A DNA stretch of 64,000 nt, taken from positions 32,056 to 96,055 of the forward strand of contig KN834864.1 of NCBI GenBank assembly GCA_000827265.1, read 5' to 3'. How positions within the stretch are numbered: position 1 is the stretch's first letter; each line of letters starts with the position of its first letter. The translations under genes were made by a program, and so were the position numbers. The notes under the pieces were generated by a model that saw only the letters and a list, made by a program, of their open reading frames with translations, ran no database searches and was not told where the DNA came from. Positions 22,662-33,916 of the stretch are shown in pieces. This DNA is from Collybiopsis luxurians FD-317 M1. Taxonomy: Eukaryota; Basidiomycota; Agaricomycetes; Agaricales; Omphalotaceae.

Positions 22662-24507
22662 GGCTTTTTTGCCCTAATGGGAGGTTTTGCTCTCTACAAG
22701 GGTGAAACGTGTGTTTCAGTTTTAAGATTTATCCCTCCCGAAGCCTCCCAGAAAGCCAAAAGGCAGATCTTAGAAAGCTTCCATGACTCGGACTTGGAGG
22801 ACCTCAGCTCCATGGCCTCTGGCTATGTTGCTGTAAACTCAAAGGACCACTTAAATGGAGAGCTTGATGATCTGTCCTTTGCAGCTCATTTCAATTTCAT
22901 TTCTAAAGTAAAGGAACAGGAGATCAAGGACCGTAGCTGCAGCGATGGAGTTGGAAAGATTGTAGCAGTTGGGCAGACCACTTGGTTCACTGTACAGCTT
23001 GTTGCCAGACAAGCTGAGGGGTTACCTGTCACAGAGCTCGAGATTATGACACTTGCATTTGCAACAATGGATGTTCTTGTATGTGCCTTTTGGTGGGACA
23101 AGCCGCAGGGGGTTAATTATCCTATTCCTATCCAGAGGTTGGCCATAGTGGAGGATATTGATGATCTGCCAGTTGCATCCATTCAGAAATGCTCTGATCA
23201 GGATATAACTTCAGCCTCAATCTGTGCATGGCCCTACAGGACCCTTAAGCTCATTGTTGGAAGTTTGTCTAACGGAATGAAGGAGATGAGCAATACTCTT
23301 CATAGAGACTACGAGAACATTGGAATGCTGGGCAAAATTTTCCCCCCCGTGGCTTGGATGATTTTAACACCCTTCTATGCTGTTATCAATGCAGTTCTCA
23401 TTGATGATGAAGACCCTTTCAATGCCCCATCCAAAAGAGTATCGTCTTTTGAGCGAAGCTCCCATCTGGAACCTACTAATGCAATGGATAAATATATTGC
23501 ATACTATGCGGCAGGATTATTTGGTCTTCTTCACTGCAGTGCCTGGACATCGACTTTCCCCAGCATTGGTGAGGAGGTACTGTGGAAGATCTGCTCATTA
23601 CTTGTTACGTGTGTACCCATATAGCTGGCTTTCGTTAATGTGCTTCAAGGCACTCTTGCAAGAACAGGTTCACGGTGGAGCTACTTCCTGGTGATGATAT
23701 ACATACTTGGGGGATGTGGGCCATCACGCTGCGCATGCGGCATCTACGAGTCCGGACGCTTATACTGATGTACAAGCTTGGAATACTATCGCTTACCCAC
23801 AAGTCAGCCACCCTCTGGTACTCGGCCATTTCGTACCTGTTGGATCCTACACATTCAGATACATAGTGAGAGTGTAGTAATACAAAAGAGGAGCTTCGAG
23901 TGAAGCTCTAGCCAGGGTTTGATGCTAAGTGGTTGGGAGTGATAGTTGATCGGATAGCCAAAAAAACATGATTTCCTAAGGGAGATTCTCAGGTGTTTGC
24001 CCTTTACTGCCGTTCTCTCGATGACAGGAACAGCAAAGATAACAGGAAGAGAAGACAGGAAGAGAATGACAGCCAAGTGATGGAGAATAAATGTCAAGAA
24101 GTGGCGACATAGCAAAGAGAAAGAAAAAAAAAAAAAAGGTAAAAAGGAGCAGGAGAAAGGGCGATAAGAGGGGAGGGTGCACGGAGCTACATGAGAAAGC
24201 ACAGAGGGAAACGAAGGAAGGAGATTGTGGTGGTTGGAAAGTCATGCAAATAACGCAAGTCACCAAAAGTGACAAGTCCAAATATGGGGATAAAATTCGA
24301 TATATCGAGCTGTGAAAGACCGTGGGAAAATGGTCAAGTCCCCTTGCAAGACGATTCCTCCATTACATTCCGGACTCGTAATTTGCAATTTTCATTTACA
24401 TCTTTGCTCGACTTGCTCTCATTACTCAGGCATTTCTTGCACTGAGAGATTTGCCTCCAGGGGCATTGAAAGTTGTTCAGTGGACAACTTTCATTCCACA
24501 TATTTAG
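22662..24507 (+). pseudogene. multi-TM protein copy, interrupted by a stop and a ~0.7-kb insertion
   Basis: The frame enters at GFFALMGGFALYKG and is open for over 300 codons. It contains EIKDRSCSDGVGKI, QTTWFTVQLVARQ, TELEIMTLAFATM and FWWDKP, then VNYPIPIQRL and a TM segment AWMILTPFYAVINAVL. A TAG at 23622-23624 follows CVPI where relatives have Trp; in the same frame the sequence continues LAFVNVLQGTLARTG to YFLVMIYIL near 23708. The terminal exon (ARLALITQAFLALRDLPPG, ending FIPHI) appears only at 24410-24507. The DNA between, about 700 bp with an A-rich stretch near 24120, is unrelated to the family and looks inserted. The N-terminal exons found in the copy at 17573 are absent. So this is a pseudogene despite its long open frame. 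Confidence 0.7.
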
Positions 24508-25151
24508 GATCTTGTATTGACGTCTGTATGCACTTGTAAAGTTCATCGTTTACGTAACGGCTGTAGGATACTTGCAAGTATCTGCTTTTGAACAGAGCTT
24601 ATTAGAACTAGGTTTTTTTTTTCTTCCAATTCCAAGTTTTTGGTGTGATGACTTTGCCGTGCAACGTATTTATTTAAGATTCGCTTGCCCGCTTTGTTGC
24701 CGCTTCAATTCCCCAACCAGAATACGACACTTCAGTTTTTAAAAAGGCGGGCACATGGGAGCCCTCGAATGTCTGAATCTTCAGAAAGAAGCGATTAGAG
24801 CGATCGAAGTAGGAAGCGGATACGGATGCCGAGCACTAACCTGGAAAAGAGATTCAGGAGCTTCGGGCCACGGCTAGAGATGCCGTGATTCGGTAGGTTG
24901 CGGCAACGGCTGCGTGATATCAATATTTTTTTTTTAGAAAAGGCTGAACGCGACGGCCTCGCGCACCTTGGGTAATTCAACGACTCGAAGACCTTTATCT
25001 GGCTGGGATATATGAGAACTTGAAACGCGTTGAGTAATGTCACGTGAATGGGCGCTGATCCGGAAGTCGGATATTCGAACCCCGGGGTACGCTACTTTAA
25101 GCAGTCATGTCATTTGTATCGAATTTCGTCCTTTGAGATTTTACACCCATC
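24508..25151. other. no gene recognised
   Basis: Contains AGAAAGAAGCGATTAGAGCGAT at 24785, nearly identical to the junction at 18704 where the first multi-TM copy breaks off. The final 200 bp are presumably the promoter of the SDR gene. Confidence 0.45.
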
Positions 25152-26692
25152 ATGTCTGGTCTAGGTCGGTACTGCCACTTGTTGCCCCGCTTTCAAATTC
25201 TTATCAATAACTTGTAGATGTTAAAGTCGCCTCATTGTTCAATGTAAAAGGCAAAATAGGTCAGTGAAGTCTGGCTCGAAAGAAAATCTCGAGATTGTAA
25301 CGTTGTTTGGTCAAAAAAAGTTTTGGTGACCGGAGGAGGTGCTGGCATTGGGAAGATGATAGCTACTGGTGCGCAACCAAGCCTTTATATCTAGGATCGA
25401 GAGACTGGATGGTTTTCTAGGCTTTGCTCAAAACGGCGCGAAAGTCTACATCGCTTCGCGGAAGGAACCCCAACTCAAGGAGGCACGTCTTGGATGGCTG
25501 TCTGGGAAGAGTAACTACTGACAACCACCTCAGGCTGTAGCCGAGATCTCCGCTGAACTGAAAAGCGCGGCAAGTCCAGGATCAGTCTCTTACATCGTTG
25601 GCAACGTCGGAGTGGGTTTCTGTTGTCTTATTTTTCTCAGCCCATTCTCTAATTTTCGTAGTCGAAAGCCGGATGCGATGCCCTCATTGCAGAATTCAAG
25701 AAGCGTGAATCAAAGCTCCACGTTTTAGTCAATAACTCGGGTATAACCTGGGGAGGACCGTACGAAGATTTTCCGGAAGAAAAGGGATGGGATAACATTT
25801 TCAATGTGAATGTCAAAAGCATCTTTTACAGTGCGTGTGTTGCTTCCTACTCCGTTGATTCTTCAGTTCCTCCTGACATGTCTATTACATCCAGTGACGG
25901 CCGGGTATGTCAACGAAGCATTCAAGTCGCCCAAGATTTATTTTTATAATTTTCCTCTAGCCTCACGGAACTTCTATGCAAAGACTCAAACAATCGAGAC
26001 CCCGGTCGAGTGATCAACATATCCTCAACCGCGTCAGTTGATCCCAGAAGTGAAGGAGCCTTAAGCAGGCCAGGAAACGGAACGTGGAGCTGTAAGTTCT
26101 CTGGACATTTGTCAGACGATACCCTGTACTAAATCTACTCAAAGATCAACCAAGTAAAGCTGCCGGTCAGTTCGTTCTTTCTTTCTCTGTTGAATTGAGC
26201 TTTTTGAACGGTTACGGCTTGATATAGTGAACCACCTTACTTCCCAACTAGCGTTGAAGCTAGCACCTCGTCATGTAACGTCAGTGCCGTTGTTATCGTT
26301 GTCATGCGACGTACTAAAGGTCTCCTACCTCTACCCAGTGTCAACGCCATTCTACCAGGGTGCGCTTCTCCCGTTCAGATTTTGACTCTTTATGCTTACC
26401 GCATGCAGCGTGTTCCCGAGTAAAATGACCGCATTCGGTCTGAAAACGGCCGGAGACGCAGTGTTCATTGCGAATCAGCCTTCAGGCAAGTAACCCTGTT
26501 CCTGGATGTATCTAATAGCAGTTAGCTTATCACTCGTTTCTCCGTTTAGGACGGTACGGGACAACGGAAGATATGGCTGGCCTGGCTCTCTTCCTCGCCT
26601 CACCAGCTTCAGCTCACGTTACAGGTGCTCACATTATTATTGACGGTGGAGCGAGGTACGGGGTGAGGCCCGAATACCCGACGAAGCTGTGA
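25152..26692 (+). CDS. short-chain dehydrogenase/reductase, 288 aa, 13 exons
   Basis: Exons: 25152-25164, 25218-25259, 25321-25368, 25421-25482, 25534-25611, 25662-25830, 25895-25904, 25961-26091, 26145-26165, 26228-26279, 26339-26359, 26409-26485, 26550-26692 (289 codons with stop). Introns are 49-64 bp; introns 4 (GCACGT) and 12 (GCAAGT) appear to be GC-AG. Classical SDR features: cofactor motif TGGGAGIG (residues 22-29), VLVNNSG, INISSTAS with the likely catalytic Ser, YQPSK (Tyr185, Lys189), VNAILPG and a C-terminal TGAHIIIDGGA. It resembles fungal 3-oxoacyl-reductase/RhlG-like SDRs, so NAD(P)H-dependent reduction of a keto group or oxidation of an alcohol is expected; the substrate is unknown. 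No targeting signal is seen. Cupin and AMP-ligase genes lie within 15 kb, but linkage of function is speculative. Confidence 0.9.
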
Positions 26693-27277
26693 GGTGAAGA
26701 CATGCAAGCGGAGAAATAAGTACGAGGAAGTCCGCGCTGTAGCCTCATTTCCGCGAAATGCTCGACTACCTATCGTCATAAAGATTCATAGTGTCAAAGT
26801 GCATCGGACTACGCATTTATTCGCAACAGCATGACATTTGTGCTTGATAGTCGAAATAGTTTTGTCCTCGGAGCGTTCGGTTTAGGTACTAGTTTTTTGC
26901 ACAGGCAAGACGTGGGTGGCGACGGTAGGTTAGCTGAAGCCCGCGGACTTGAGCTTCAACTACATATTTTCGTCGGAGACCGGTTCCCAAAATAAATTTC
27001 TGTATCTTTCCGTGATATGAGATATATTTGTTACAAGGAAGACGATGACAGTGAATGAGCCTGTTCCGAGTTTCTTTATCTGGATGTACACACAACAATG
27101 ACCCTGAACACAAAAATATCCTGCAAACCAGTGAAATGACAGACGAGTGAAAGCGTCAGACAATAGAAAGGTGGAGTAAGAATAGAGAAGGAATGGATAG
27201 GAGGAACAGAGCTAGGGAACAACTACAATGTTTCACGATTTCATTTTTTCCCGATTTGCTACAACTGTAGTCGTTCC
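26693..27277. other. no gene recognised
   Basis: 3' flanks of two convergent genes. Confidence 0.5.
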
Positions 27278-28987
27278 TCATTTCCTCTCGGAATCAGATT
27301 GAGGTTCCTCGACGCGGAAATACTGCTTCTTGATAGAACCCTCCCTGACAGTGTCGGTTGTTACAGTGATCTAAAAGACGGGTCAGATATCGTTGGTACG
27401 AAAGGCATCTATATCTTCTTACCTGAACGCCCGGTCTCCCGGTACTATCAGTACTAGTACGGAATAATTCAGTCACAGAAACGTCCCTTGTCTGAGTCGG
27501 CTGCATTTCCATGCCATCGTATGTCGTTTCCAAAGAACGGCCAAACTTGACTTGAGACGCGGTGCTTACTACAAGGCCTGTAACGTCGCGGATGATCAGT
27601 AGAATCCTTTGGAGTAAACGCTCTATGCGTACCTGTTTCGAGTTTGTCTTCCCGACCTCGCCTGCCAGATACGCTATTCCCCCCTGCATGAGCGCTGGAT
27701 GCCAATATCCTCATGGGAGCTTGCCGTTACAAAGAAAATGGCTGAAGCGTTGCAGATGACCTGTAACGTTTGGGCTTGGTGAACAATCGGGGACCATCGA
27801 GACGTGGTAAGCACTTACATCTATTGAACAGGACCCTAGACAGAGCCATCCTCTTTCATGTCCTTTGAGCTGATGATAGTATTAGCACTCGAGAATTGAT
27901 TTTGGCCGCTTACTACACTCACTATTGCCATTACGAGTACATTCATCTACGAAGAAATGTTAGAAGCTATTGCCGGTGCTCAAATAACATCGATGGCGTA
28001 CCGAAGAAGTAGCAAGGGCAACCACACAAGCCACCAGAGTTTTCCTGGCGAGCTTTTTGAGGCGATCGTTAGACAGTTCAGCCCTCACCAAGGGCCAGAG
28101 GAGCATAAGAGTCAGAACGATGATAATCGTGCTAAGAATTCCCAGTAAGTAACGTTCAGGATTTGAAGCGAGCCCCAACTTACAGATCGTAGCTCAAGAG
28201 CACATATGATGTGTACGCCTTGAGACCGATGATACAAGCTCCGTCATTCTCTCGCAGATAGTGAACCCTTCCTAAACAGTTAAAAATCAGAGAGCGTCCA
28301 ATAAGCGAGAAGAAGGGGAGTCAACGAACCTACAGCCATAAGAGCTGCCACAACCCCGTAGAACGCAACAACGATCATGCACAAGATGTAAATAGGGGAC
28401 CTCAATCTCCCCTCTCCACCTATATTAGGAGTCCACACGACGTATACCCTTTCGACTGCGAAATATAAGTCAGTGTGACAATGTGTTCGAGATAGGACGA
28501 AGAGAAATGTACGAACTCAGAAAGAAGTAAATAAGCGCTTTGGAAGTGGCGTAGAACATGACGCAAGTGTACAGTGCCATGGCGCAAACTATCTTGTTGC
28601 TTTCGAGACCGATTCCAAAGAGCAGCATAGAGCCTAATAAGTACAGGAAACTTTTCACGTCCGGTCACGTAAATTGACAGAATACTTACTTGTGAAGAGA
28701 AAGGACCAGGAATCAACGAAGAGAAGCAGAACGCGAATTCGTGCCCATGATACTTGCTTGACTGCATTCCAGGACAGTTTACCGATTGATATACGACGAG
28801 AGAGGTAGTATGTCGTAGCTGTTATCCCTACAGACGGTGAACGTAGTGTGTCAAATGAGAAAGACAAGACAACAGGGAGGCGAAGTTACCGAAAATGTTG
28901 ATTAGAGAACTGACGGCCTGTATACCCCTTGGTAGGAAACATTATGTCGACGTGTCCATGGTCCAAAGTGACTGGGCTACTAGGCAT
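27278..28987 (-). CDS. Agaricomycete 7-TM protein with two apparent 1-nt frame breaks
   Basis: From the C-terminus, exons 27278-27370, 27423-27577, 27633-27760, 27819-27869, 27923-27946 and a long upstream series join in phase. The product has about seven TM helices and motifs of a common Agaricomycete family: FGIGLESNKIVCAMALYTC, YFFLIERVYVVWTPN, ENDGACIIGLKAYTSYVLLSYD, ERGWLCLGSCSIDVICNASAIFF. Its polar tail ends VREGSIKKQYFRVEEPQ. Two places do not keep frame. After FPTKG near 28933 one extra base separates the start MPSSPVTLDHG from GIQAVSSLINIFG. At the G6 run 27684-27689 one base must be dropped to reach the tail. Both are at short homopolymers, so assembly errors or young pseudogenisation are equally possible. 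A second, broken copy flanks the segment at 30443-32300. Confidence 0.65.
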
Positions 28988-29734
28988 ATTGGAAGAGGGA
29001 GGATGACGAGAGGAGGAACTTGGCTGTCTTACAGCTCAAGATTCAGAGCCTTTTAAAAACGAGCCGCAATGAACTTGATCGCCTGAGCTAGGAGCATTGG
29101 GTTGGACATTCATTCGGACGGGATTAAGGGGAGGAAGTGGAAGGAAAAATCGTACTGTAATCGGTATCTTAGACTCAGGTCACTGCGTATGCTGCAGCCC
29201 TTGGGAATTAACCCTACATAGCTAGTTGACGGTTTTTTCATACACAGATTGTACGTCCATGTCCTTCTTCAGCTGGCTATATGCTATCGGACACAGTAGG
29301 CCCTTCTCCCACTTGTGCGTTGAGTACTTACCAGCTCACTCTCGGCTTGCATCAAGACTAGAAAATTCCAAAGCTCTGATATATACTTGGGTTGTTTTAG
29401 AAGTTCGATTATGATCGAGGTTTGAATATTAATTCAAGGCATATTTGTGCCTCTCCTCTCTTTGTCTTATACTTCACTTGATAAGCGGCCAGAACAGCAA
29501 TGCTCATGCTGTCATCGTGAGATGGGTTTCATCCAGGAGAGACGTATGCCAATGTACAGTTTTCTCTAATTGCATTACAGCACGGAGAAGATCAGAGATT
29601 TGAATTGCTGGAAGGGTCTACGACCACGACCACACAATACCCAAAAAATAGAGTTCGCTTCCTGATATAAGCTCTTCTCTGTTTTCTCCTCGAAATATGA
29701 TAATATCACTGTAATGAAAAGAACGACGTGTAAT
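28988..29734. other. no gene recognised
   Basis: Upstream region of the minus-strand 7-TM gene; nothing coding supported. Confidence 0.45.
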
Positions 29735-30083
29735 TTATATCATTTTAGAGCTGGAAGCTTTGGGCTTGAAGCGTTGGTCTACAGCGATTTCTCGAACAAA
29801 TGTAAACGACAGCAAGGTTGGTAGTAAGAACCAGAGATAGTATTGCTTTTTCACGTACCTATCAGAGATAAGTTACAAGCTTCGCATGGTACGGAATACA
29901 TTTGCTATACCGAAGATGATGAAATAAGAGAGACTGAGGACGCACATACAACAGAGATTATCCCCGCCCCCCAATCCCGAATGAACAAAAACGGGCATTG
30001 AAGGCTCCAGACAAGATGTAGAACGTCAAAACAGAGAATAGACCGAGGCAATAGGAACGAAAGTACCAGGGTCGAAATCGCAT
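29735..30083 (-). CDS. possible small membrane protein, structure unresolved
   Basis: An ATG at 30083 gives MRFRPWYFRSYCLGLFSVLT followed by a hydrophobic stretch. Further open pieces read VLSLSYFIIFGIANVFRT and YYLWFLLPTLLSFTFVREI and end SSSKMI plus stop at 29735. A stop and a missing splice solution interrupt the series. Hydrophobicity argues for a short two- to three-helix membrane protein or its remains. Confidence 0.25.
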
Positions 30084-30125
30084 TTTAAGGTTTTACACAT
30101 TCAGTACAATAGACGTAGCTACTTC

Positions 30126-30442
30126 TCACGTTCTCTCGGGTTGAGATTCCTCCTCGTCGAAGTAGCCTTGCTTAATGGAACCCTCTCTGACAGTATCAGT
30201 GGTGACGGTATTCTAGAAAAAGAGGAAATCAACTATCGCTAGGCCAAAAGCATCTATGCATCCTTACCTGAACACCCGACATCGGTTTACTCCCAGCGCG
30301 GAATAATTCGGCTACAGACATATCCGTTACCACTTGAGTTGCTTGTATTTTCATGCCATCAAATGATGATCCCCGCAAACGACGGGCGAATCTGATTTTG
30401 GACGATGGATTACTTCTTGCCGGGCCTGCACCGTCCAAGTCC
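30126..30442 (-). pseudogene. C-terminal fragment of a 7-TM paralogue
   Basis: Encodes SSKIRFARRLRGSSFDGMKI and, after an intron, NTVTTDTVREGSIKQGYF. It is homologous to the tail of the gene at 27278 (VKFGRSLETTYDGMEM, ITVTTDTVREGSIKKQYF). It stops exactly where the duplicated segment beginning at 30443 starts. The N-terminal fragment of the same paralogue is at 32301-32520, so the segment sits inside this gene and replaces its middle exons. Confidence 0.75.
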
Positions 30443-30700
30443 GAAATTAACCATGATGATTCGAAAAGAGAGCTGAGAGGATGAGTGGCCTGGGAAAATT
30501 AAAGTTGGATTCGACAACTGTAAGTCGATTCCCATGCTATGTATTGTGCACTCGAAGGTCAAAGCGCATATCGATATTGAACCTGAAAAAATACAATATG
30601 CATGTAATCTCTCGGACTCGTACTATTGTGGTGAACTTTTATGCAAAGTTTCAAGTTACTTATTTCACTCAATGGTATTATCTCACGCTTCCTCCGTTAC

Positions 30701-31418
30701 TTATGCCTTCTTTAACGTCTCATATTTTACGCGGTAACCCAGTAGAGGCGCAATGTACCCTCCTAAGACAATGACGAACTATGAACGAAGAAATTTGAGC
30801 CCCGTCCGAGCGTGTCACTCTGTCTATTGTACTTACGGCTTTTTCCAACCACTTTAAATGAATGGGAAACACGGGAAACATATCCCCGTAGTAAAATACT
30901 TGCATCACTTGAAATACTGAGCTTCCCGAAAGGCCTCCGGGCAAAGCAACTGCATTTCGGAAGAAGATTTCCTTCGTATCGAAGTTCTTTTGGGTTTTTC
31001 TCGCTGTCAGACAGATATCATCAGGATACTGCCAGAAGGGCAACATACTGTTGGATTCGTGCGCTCTGTAAACACGCAAGGAGCTCCTTTGAAGCTTTCC
31101 AAAGAATGTGGCACGCCTCTCGGTATAAATGCATCTCCGGTTTCCGGTGTGTATGTTTTGATCACCGATCCAAGGGTTACCTTCAACTTTCCTTCGCGAA
31201 TGGTGATAATTTCGTCGTGGCCTTCATGCCAATGCATTGGAACGTAGAATACTTCATCTTCCTCTTTACCACTAATGTTAATAATGCGGAGTTGTGGTTC
31301 AAAGGTCTAAGAAACTTTGTATCAGTAGTGGTATTACAGTGGTTGAAGTTGTGGATGTACATCGTACCATAGTTATTCCCCCAGAAACTTCCACTGTGTC
31401 TGTATAGTTGTTTGACAT
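30701..31418 (-). CDS. single-domain cupin, 178 aa
   Basis: Exons 31418-31368, 31306-31049, 30986-30837 and 30778-30701 (179 codons with stop); introns 58-62 bp. Start MSNNYTDTVEVSGG; exon 2 opens TFEPQLRI. Cupin motif 1 is HWHEGHDEIITIREG (HxH and Glu ligands, then Gly), motif 2 GDAFIPRGVPHSLE (PxG and third His). These residues would bind a divalent metal in the beta-barrel. The C-terminus (LEKA, GGYIAPLLGYRVKYETLKKA) is shared by seven loci in this window. No signal peptide is seen; the reaction is unknown. TATAAAA lies 57 bp upstream of the ATG. The gene sits inside the duplicated segment and is a close paralogue of the one at 35145. Both copies are intact, which suggests constraint or recency. 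Confidence 0.85.
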
Positions 31419-31474
31419 TGTATGTGTGTGCAAGTCTCGTTCCTCTCCGAAGATTCATGAACCTTGGCGCACCC

Positions 31475-31481
31475 TTTTATA
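31475..31481 (-). promoter_or_regulatory. TATA box of the cupin gene at 30701
   Basis: TATAAAA on the minus strand, 57 bp before the ATG. The duplicate gene has TATAAAAA at the same distance (35926-35933). Confidence 0.5.
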
Positions 31482-32138
31482 TCTTTCGAGCGACTTTTAC
31501 AGTTGCTGTTCAGACCCGACCAACGCGGCGTCGGATCTGACATGAGTACGTCCAGATATAACTGAAGGGAAGCAATGTCCTATTTCGTACGATACTTCCG
31601 CATCGGGCACCCGCTAAAAGTTCGATTTTTCCTTCATATAAGGAGTCACTGTCCCGACATTTGTTTGTTGCTTTTAGCTTGGAGTTACATTGACCTTATA
31701 CTGGAGAAATGGTGATACTCCGTGATCGCACCCTGCACCTCCTTATAATGTCGGTAATGTCGGCATAACGTGTGGAACAATTTGGTGATGATACACAGTA
31801 CGTGTACTCTATTTGAGGCCCTGCCGTTGGTAATGAACCAAATTCCCAGATTCCCTACAGGTCTGTAGTACCAGATCGGGCACTTGTGTGCAAACTTCAG
31901 GAGTGTTTTCAAGACAGCGGAGATGCTGCTACCAAGCATCTCCCATGCAAGCTCACCCACGATCCACGTAAGGGGCATGCACCGCAAGTGATGATCTTGA
32001 TGTGAAGCATCAAGGGCCTTCGCACATTTGTGATATTTGGGGCACCAATCAAACCTTCAAGTTGTCGATCGTCCCGCAGTGTTTGCGTGGATGTCAGTGC
32101 CATCAAACCATGGTGACTGAATGGAATTGGAGAAAGGA

Positions 32139-32147
32139 TATATAAAA
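32139..32147 (+). promoter_or_regulatory. copied TATA box of the AMP-ligase promoter
   Basis: TATATAAAA, 44-52 bp before the ATG of the exon-1 fragment at 32191. It is a duplicate of the element at 36747. Confidence 0.4.
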
Positions 32148-32190
32148 ATAACCACCATAGAAGAAAAGAACAGTCTAATTTGTTCCAAAT

Positions 32191-32300
32191 ATGTCCGCAT
32201 TCACCAGTCTTACAGGAGCAGTGCCACCAATTGCTGATGATCTAGCTCTTTTTCAGTTTCTTCTGCAATACAAGCATTCTATCTGTCCCAATCGTCCTCA
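32191..32300 (+). pseudogene. copied exon 1 fragment of an AMP-dependent synthetase
   Basis: Encodes MSAFTSLTGAVPPIADDLAL and FQFLLQYKHSI, matching the start of the synthetase at 36799 (MFEFSSLTGAAPPIPDNLSL). Homology ends at 32300. The open frame continues only into antisense of the broken 7-TM gene, so the 79-codon frame to 32430 is a chance chimera. The copied upstream region retains a TATA box, so transcription is possible. Confidence 0.8.
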
Positions 32301-32520
32301 AGAAGGAATCAAGGAAGAGAAGAAATATACAGAGTCGCGTCCAAGTCATATCTTTGATTGCGACCCTTTCTCGTTCGTTAGACGACAAGAGAAGTACTGG
32401 GTAGTAACCGCAATTCCTAGTAACAGTTAAATCAGAGATAGACCATGTGCTAGTGATAACTTACCGACAATATTGATCAGATAACTAAGGACCTGTATCC
32501 CTTTGGTAGGAAACAATGCA
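32301..32520 (-). pseudogene. N-terminal fragment of the broken 7-TM paralogue
   Basis: Reads FPTKGIQVLSYLINIVG, a GTAAG donor, an intron and IAVTTQYFSCRLTNEKG, with a stop a few codons later. It is homologous to GIQAVSSLINIFG and ITATTYYLSRRISIGKL of the gene at 27278. It ends at the duplication breakpoint. It supplies the frame lacking one base in the other copy. Confidence 0.7.
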
Positions 32521-33916
32521 TCAAGGGCTATGGGATTTCAGTGTTCCATGACTGTGGTACCAGACAGATGAAAAGGGTAGGACGAAGGCAAAGAAGGAAA
32601 TGATCTAGAATGCAGTGCATTTCGATTCAGAGCAGTTTCAGAGTAAAAATGGACCACAGTGCAATAGAGATGATCGCTTTGGACGGAACGACAGAGAGAA
32701 TTGTGCATAAAACATGAGATCTAGGAGTTTTCGATGAAAACCATGGGAATTCAAGGAAGCTGTAGCGGCGCATCAAGTTCCGACAAAGGCATCTTTCACA
32801 GTCTCGACTGACAGCGCGGGGAGCCTCCCAGGTAAAATCTCCGGAAAGAATGCATCAACGAGAGTTTGCGAGGATCCACTATCGCTATGAGGAGGCACAG
32901 TTGTGTACTCGAATGATCACATCGATCATCCGTTATGAAACCGCTAACGACGAGAGCAGGTGTGGCTAATTCTAAAGTGGTCACTTCATCGAATGTGTGT
33001 TCCTTAGATTTAATCCGTCAATCGATACCCCGCTACAAACGCGATGTATCTACTCAAGATCAAAATAATCTGTCGATGGCAAGGAACGTGCGGCACCTGG
33101 AATCAGTTGCTCGAAACAAAAACACTCCCGATAGTGTAGATTGCCCGAATCCAACCATCCTGGAATAATAAATAAGTCCTAGGAGAACAGCTTCTTCGTG
33201 CCGCAATCTACAGGCCTAGCCCTACTCTTAACCGAATGAATCTCGTCTGTATACAAAGAAACATACAGGACGCAAAATACATGCTTTTGAAGTTTTCGAG
33301 CGAATTTGATGCTTGTATTTCACAGTCCAGAAGAAGCCATGAGTCCTTTCTTCATTGGCTCTCTGAAAAATAGCGCTGAATCATGTCGTTGGAGACGGTT
33401 GAGGGTCCAGTGCGGGTAAGCGTTCAGGAGGCAGCGAATGTAGTGAAAGTATGCGTATAAGGCAATACACCTTTGTCAGAGTTGAAAGAAGAAGGAGAAA
33501 GGGGAAGGTAGAATCCTGGCAAAGGACGATGCTAAATCCTAGTAGTTGCGTGGAGTTTGGCTGGGGCTTGACCCCGCGCGGGTGCGAAACAAACAAGTGA
33601 ACCGGGAAGCTGGGGAATAAGACTACCGGCTGGGACAAGCCTAGAACCTCGTGACTAAAGTCGGGTGTTTGAGATAGGAAGAGGAGGGTGAGTTGGGGAA
33701 TCTTTGGTCGTCCTTTTGACAATGACAATGCTGAGGGCGATTAGTAGCAAAGAGGTATGGGCGCCTAAACGGCATCAGGGTGACTGTCAAAGCTATCATG
33801 TGACTCAGGCCCAATCTGGGATGCGGCGCGTGCACGAGGTTATGAATGTTTCATTGTCGAGTAGAGAATCAAATAGGAGATAAGATACAGATGAAGTACC
33901 ATTCCCAGATCATTGT
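32521..33916. other. no gene recognised
   Basis: Contains the former 5' flank of the broken 7-TM paralogue and overlapping short frames without motifs or splice continuity. Confidence 0.5.

Larger units (their letters stand above)
30443..32300 (+). repeat. segmental duplication, derived copy
   Basis: Homologous and collinear with 34866-36908. It begins with the start-codon region of a minus-strand gene (GAAATTAACCATGATGATTCG), includes a complete cupin gene and its promoter, and ends inside exon 1 of an AMP-dependent synthetase (CCCAATCGTCCTCA). The other copy is flanked by the full-length genes to which these ends belong, so that copy is the source. Small indels distinguish the two, for example in 31680-31760. 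Confidence 0.85.

Noticed and set aside
25055..25100. TTCGAA within a GC-rich stretch, as a tRNA
   Set aside because: No acceptor stem, D arm or anticodon arm could be paired on either strand.
30443..32300. The duplicated segment as a transposon
   Set aside because: It contains a host gene and 5' parts of two other host genes; no transposase or terminal repeats; ends fall inside genes.
32191..32430. 79-codon frame as a gene
   Set aside because: A chimera of a copied AMP-ligase exon 1 and antisense of a broken 7-TM exon; it crosses a duplication breakpoint.
33381..33728. 115-codon minus-strand frame
   Set aside because: Leu/Pro/Ser-rich without motifs, and no promoter or splice partner seen.
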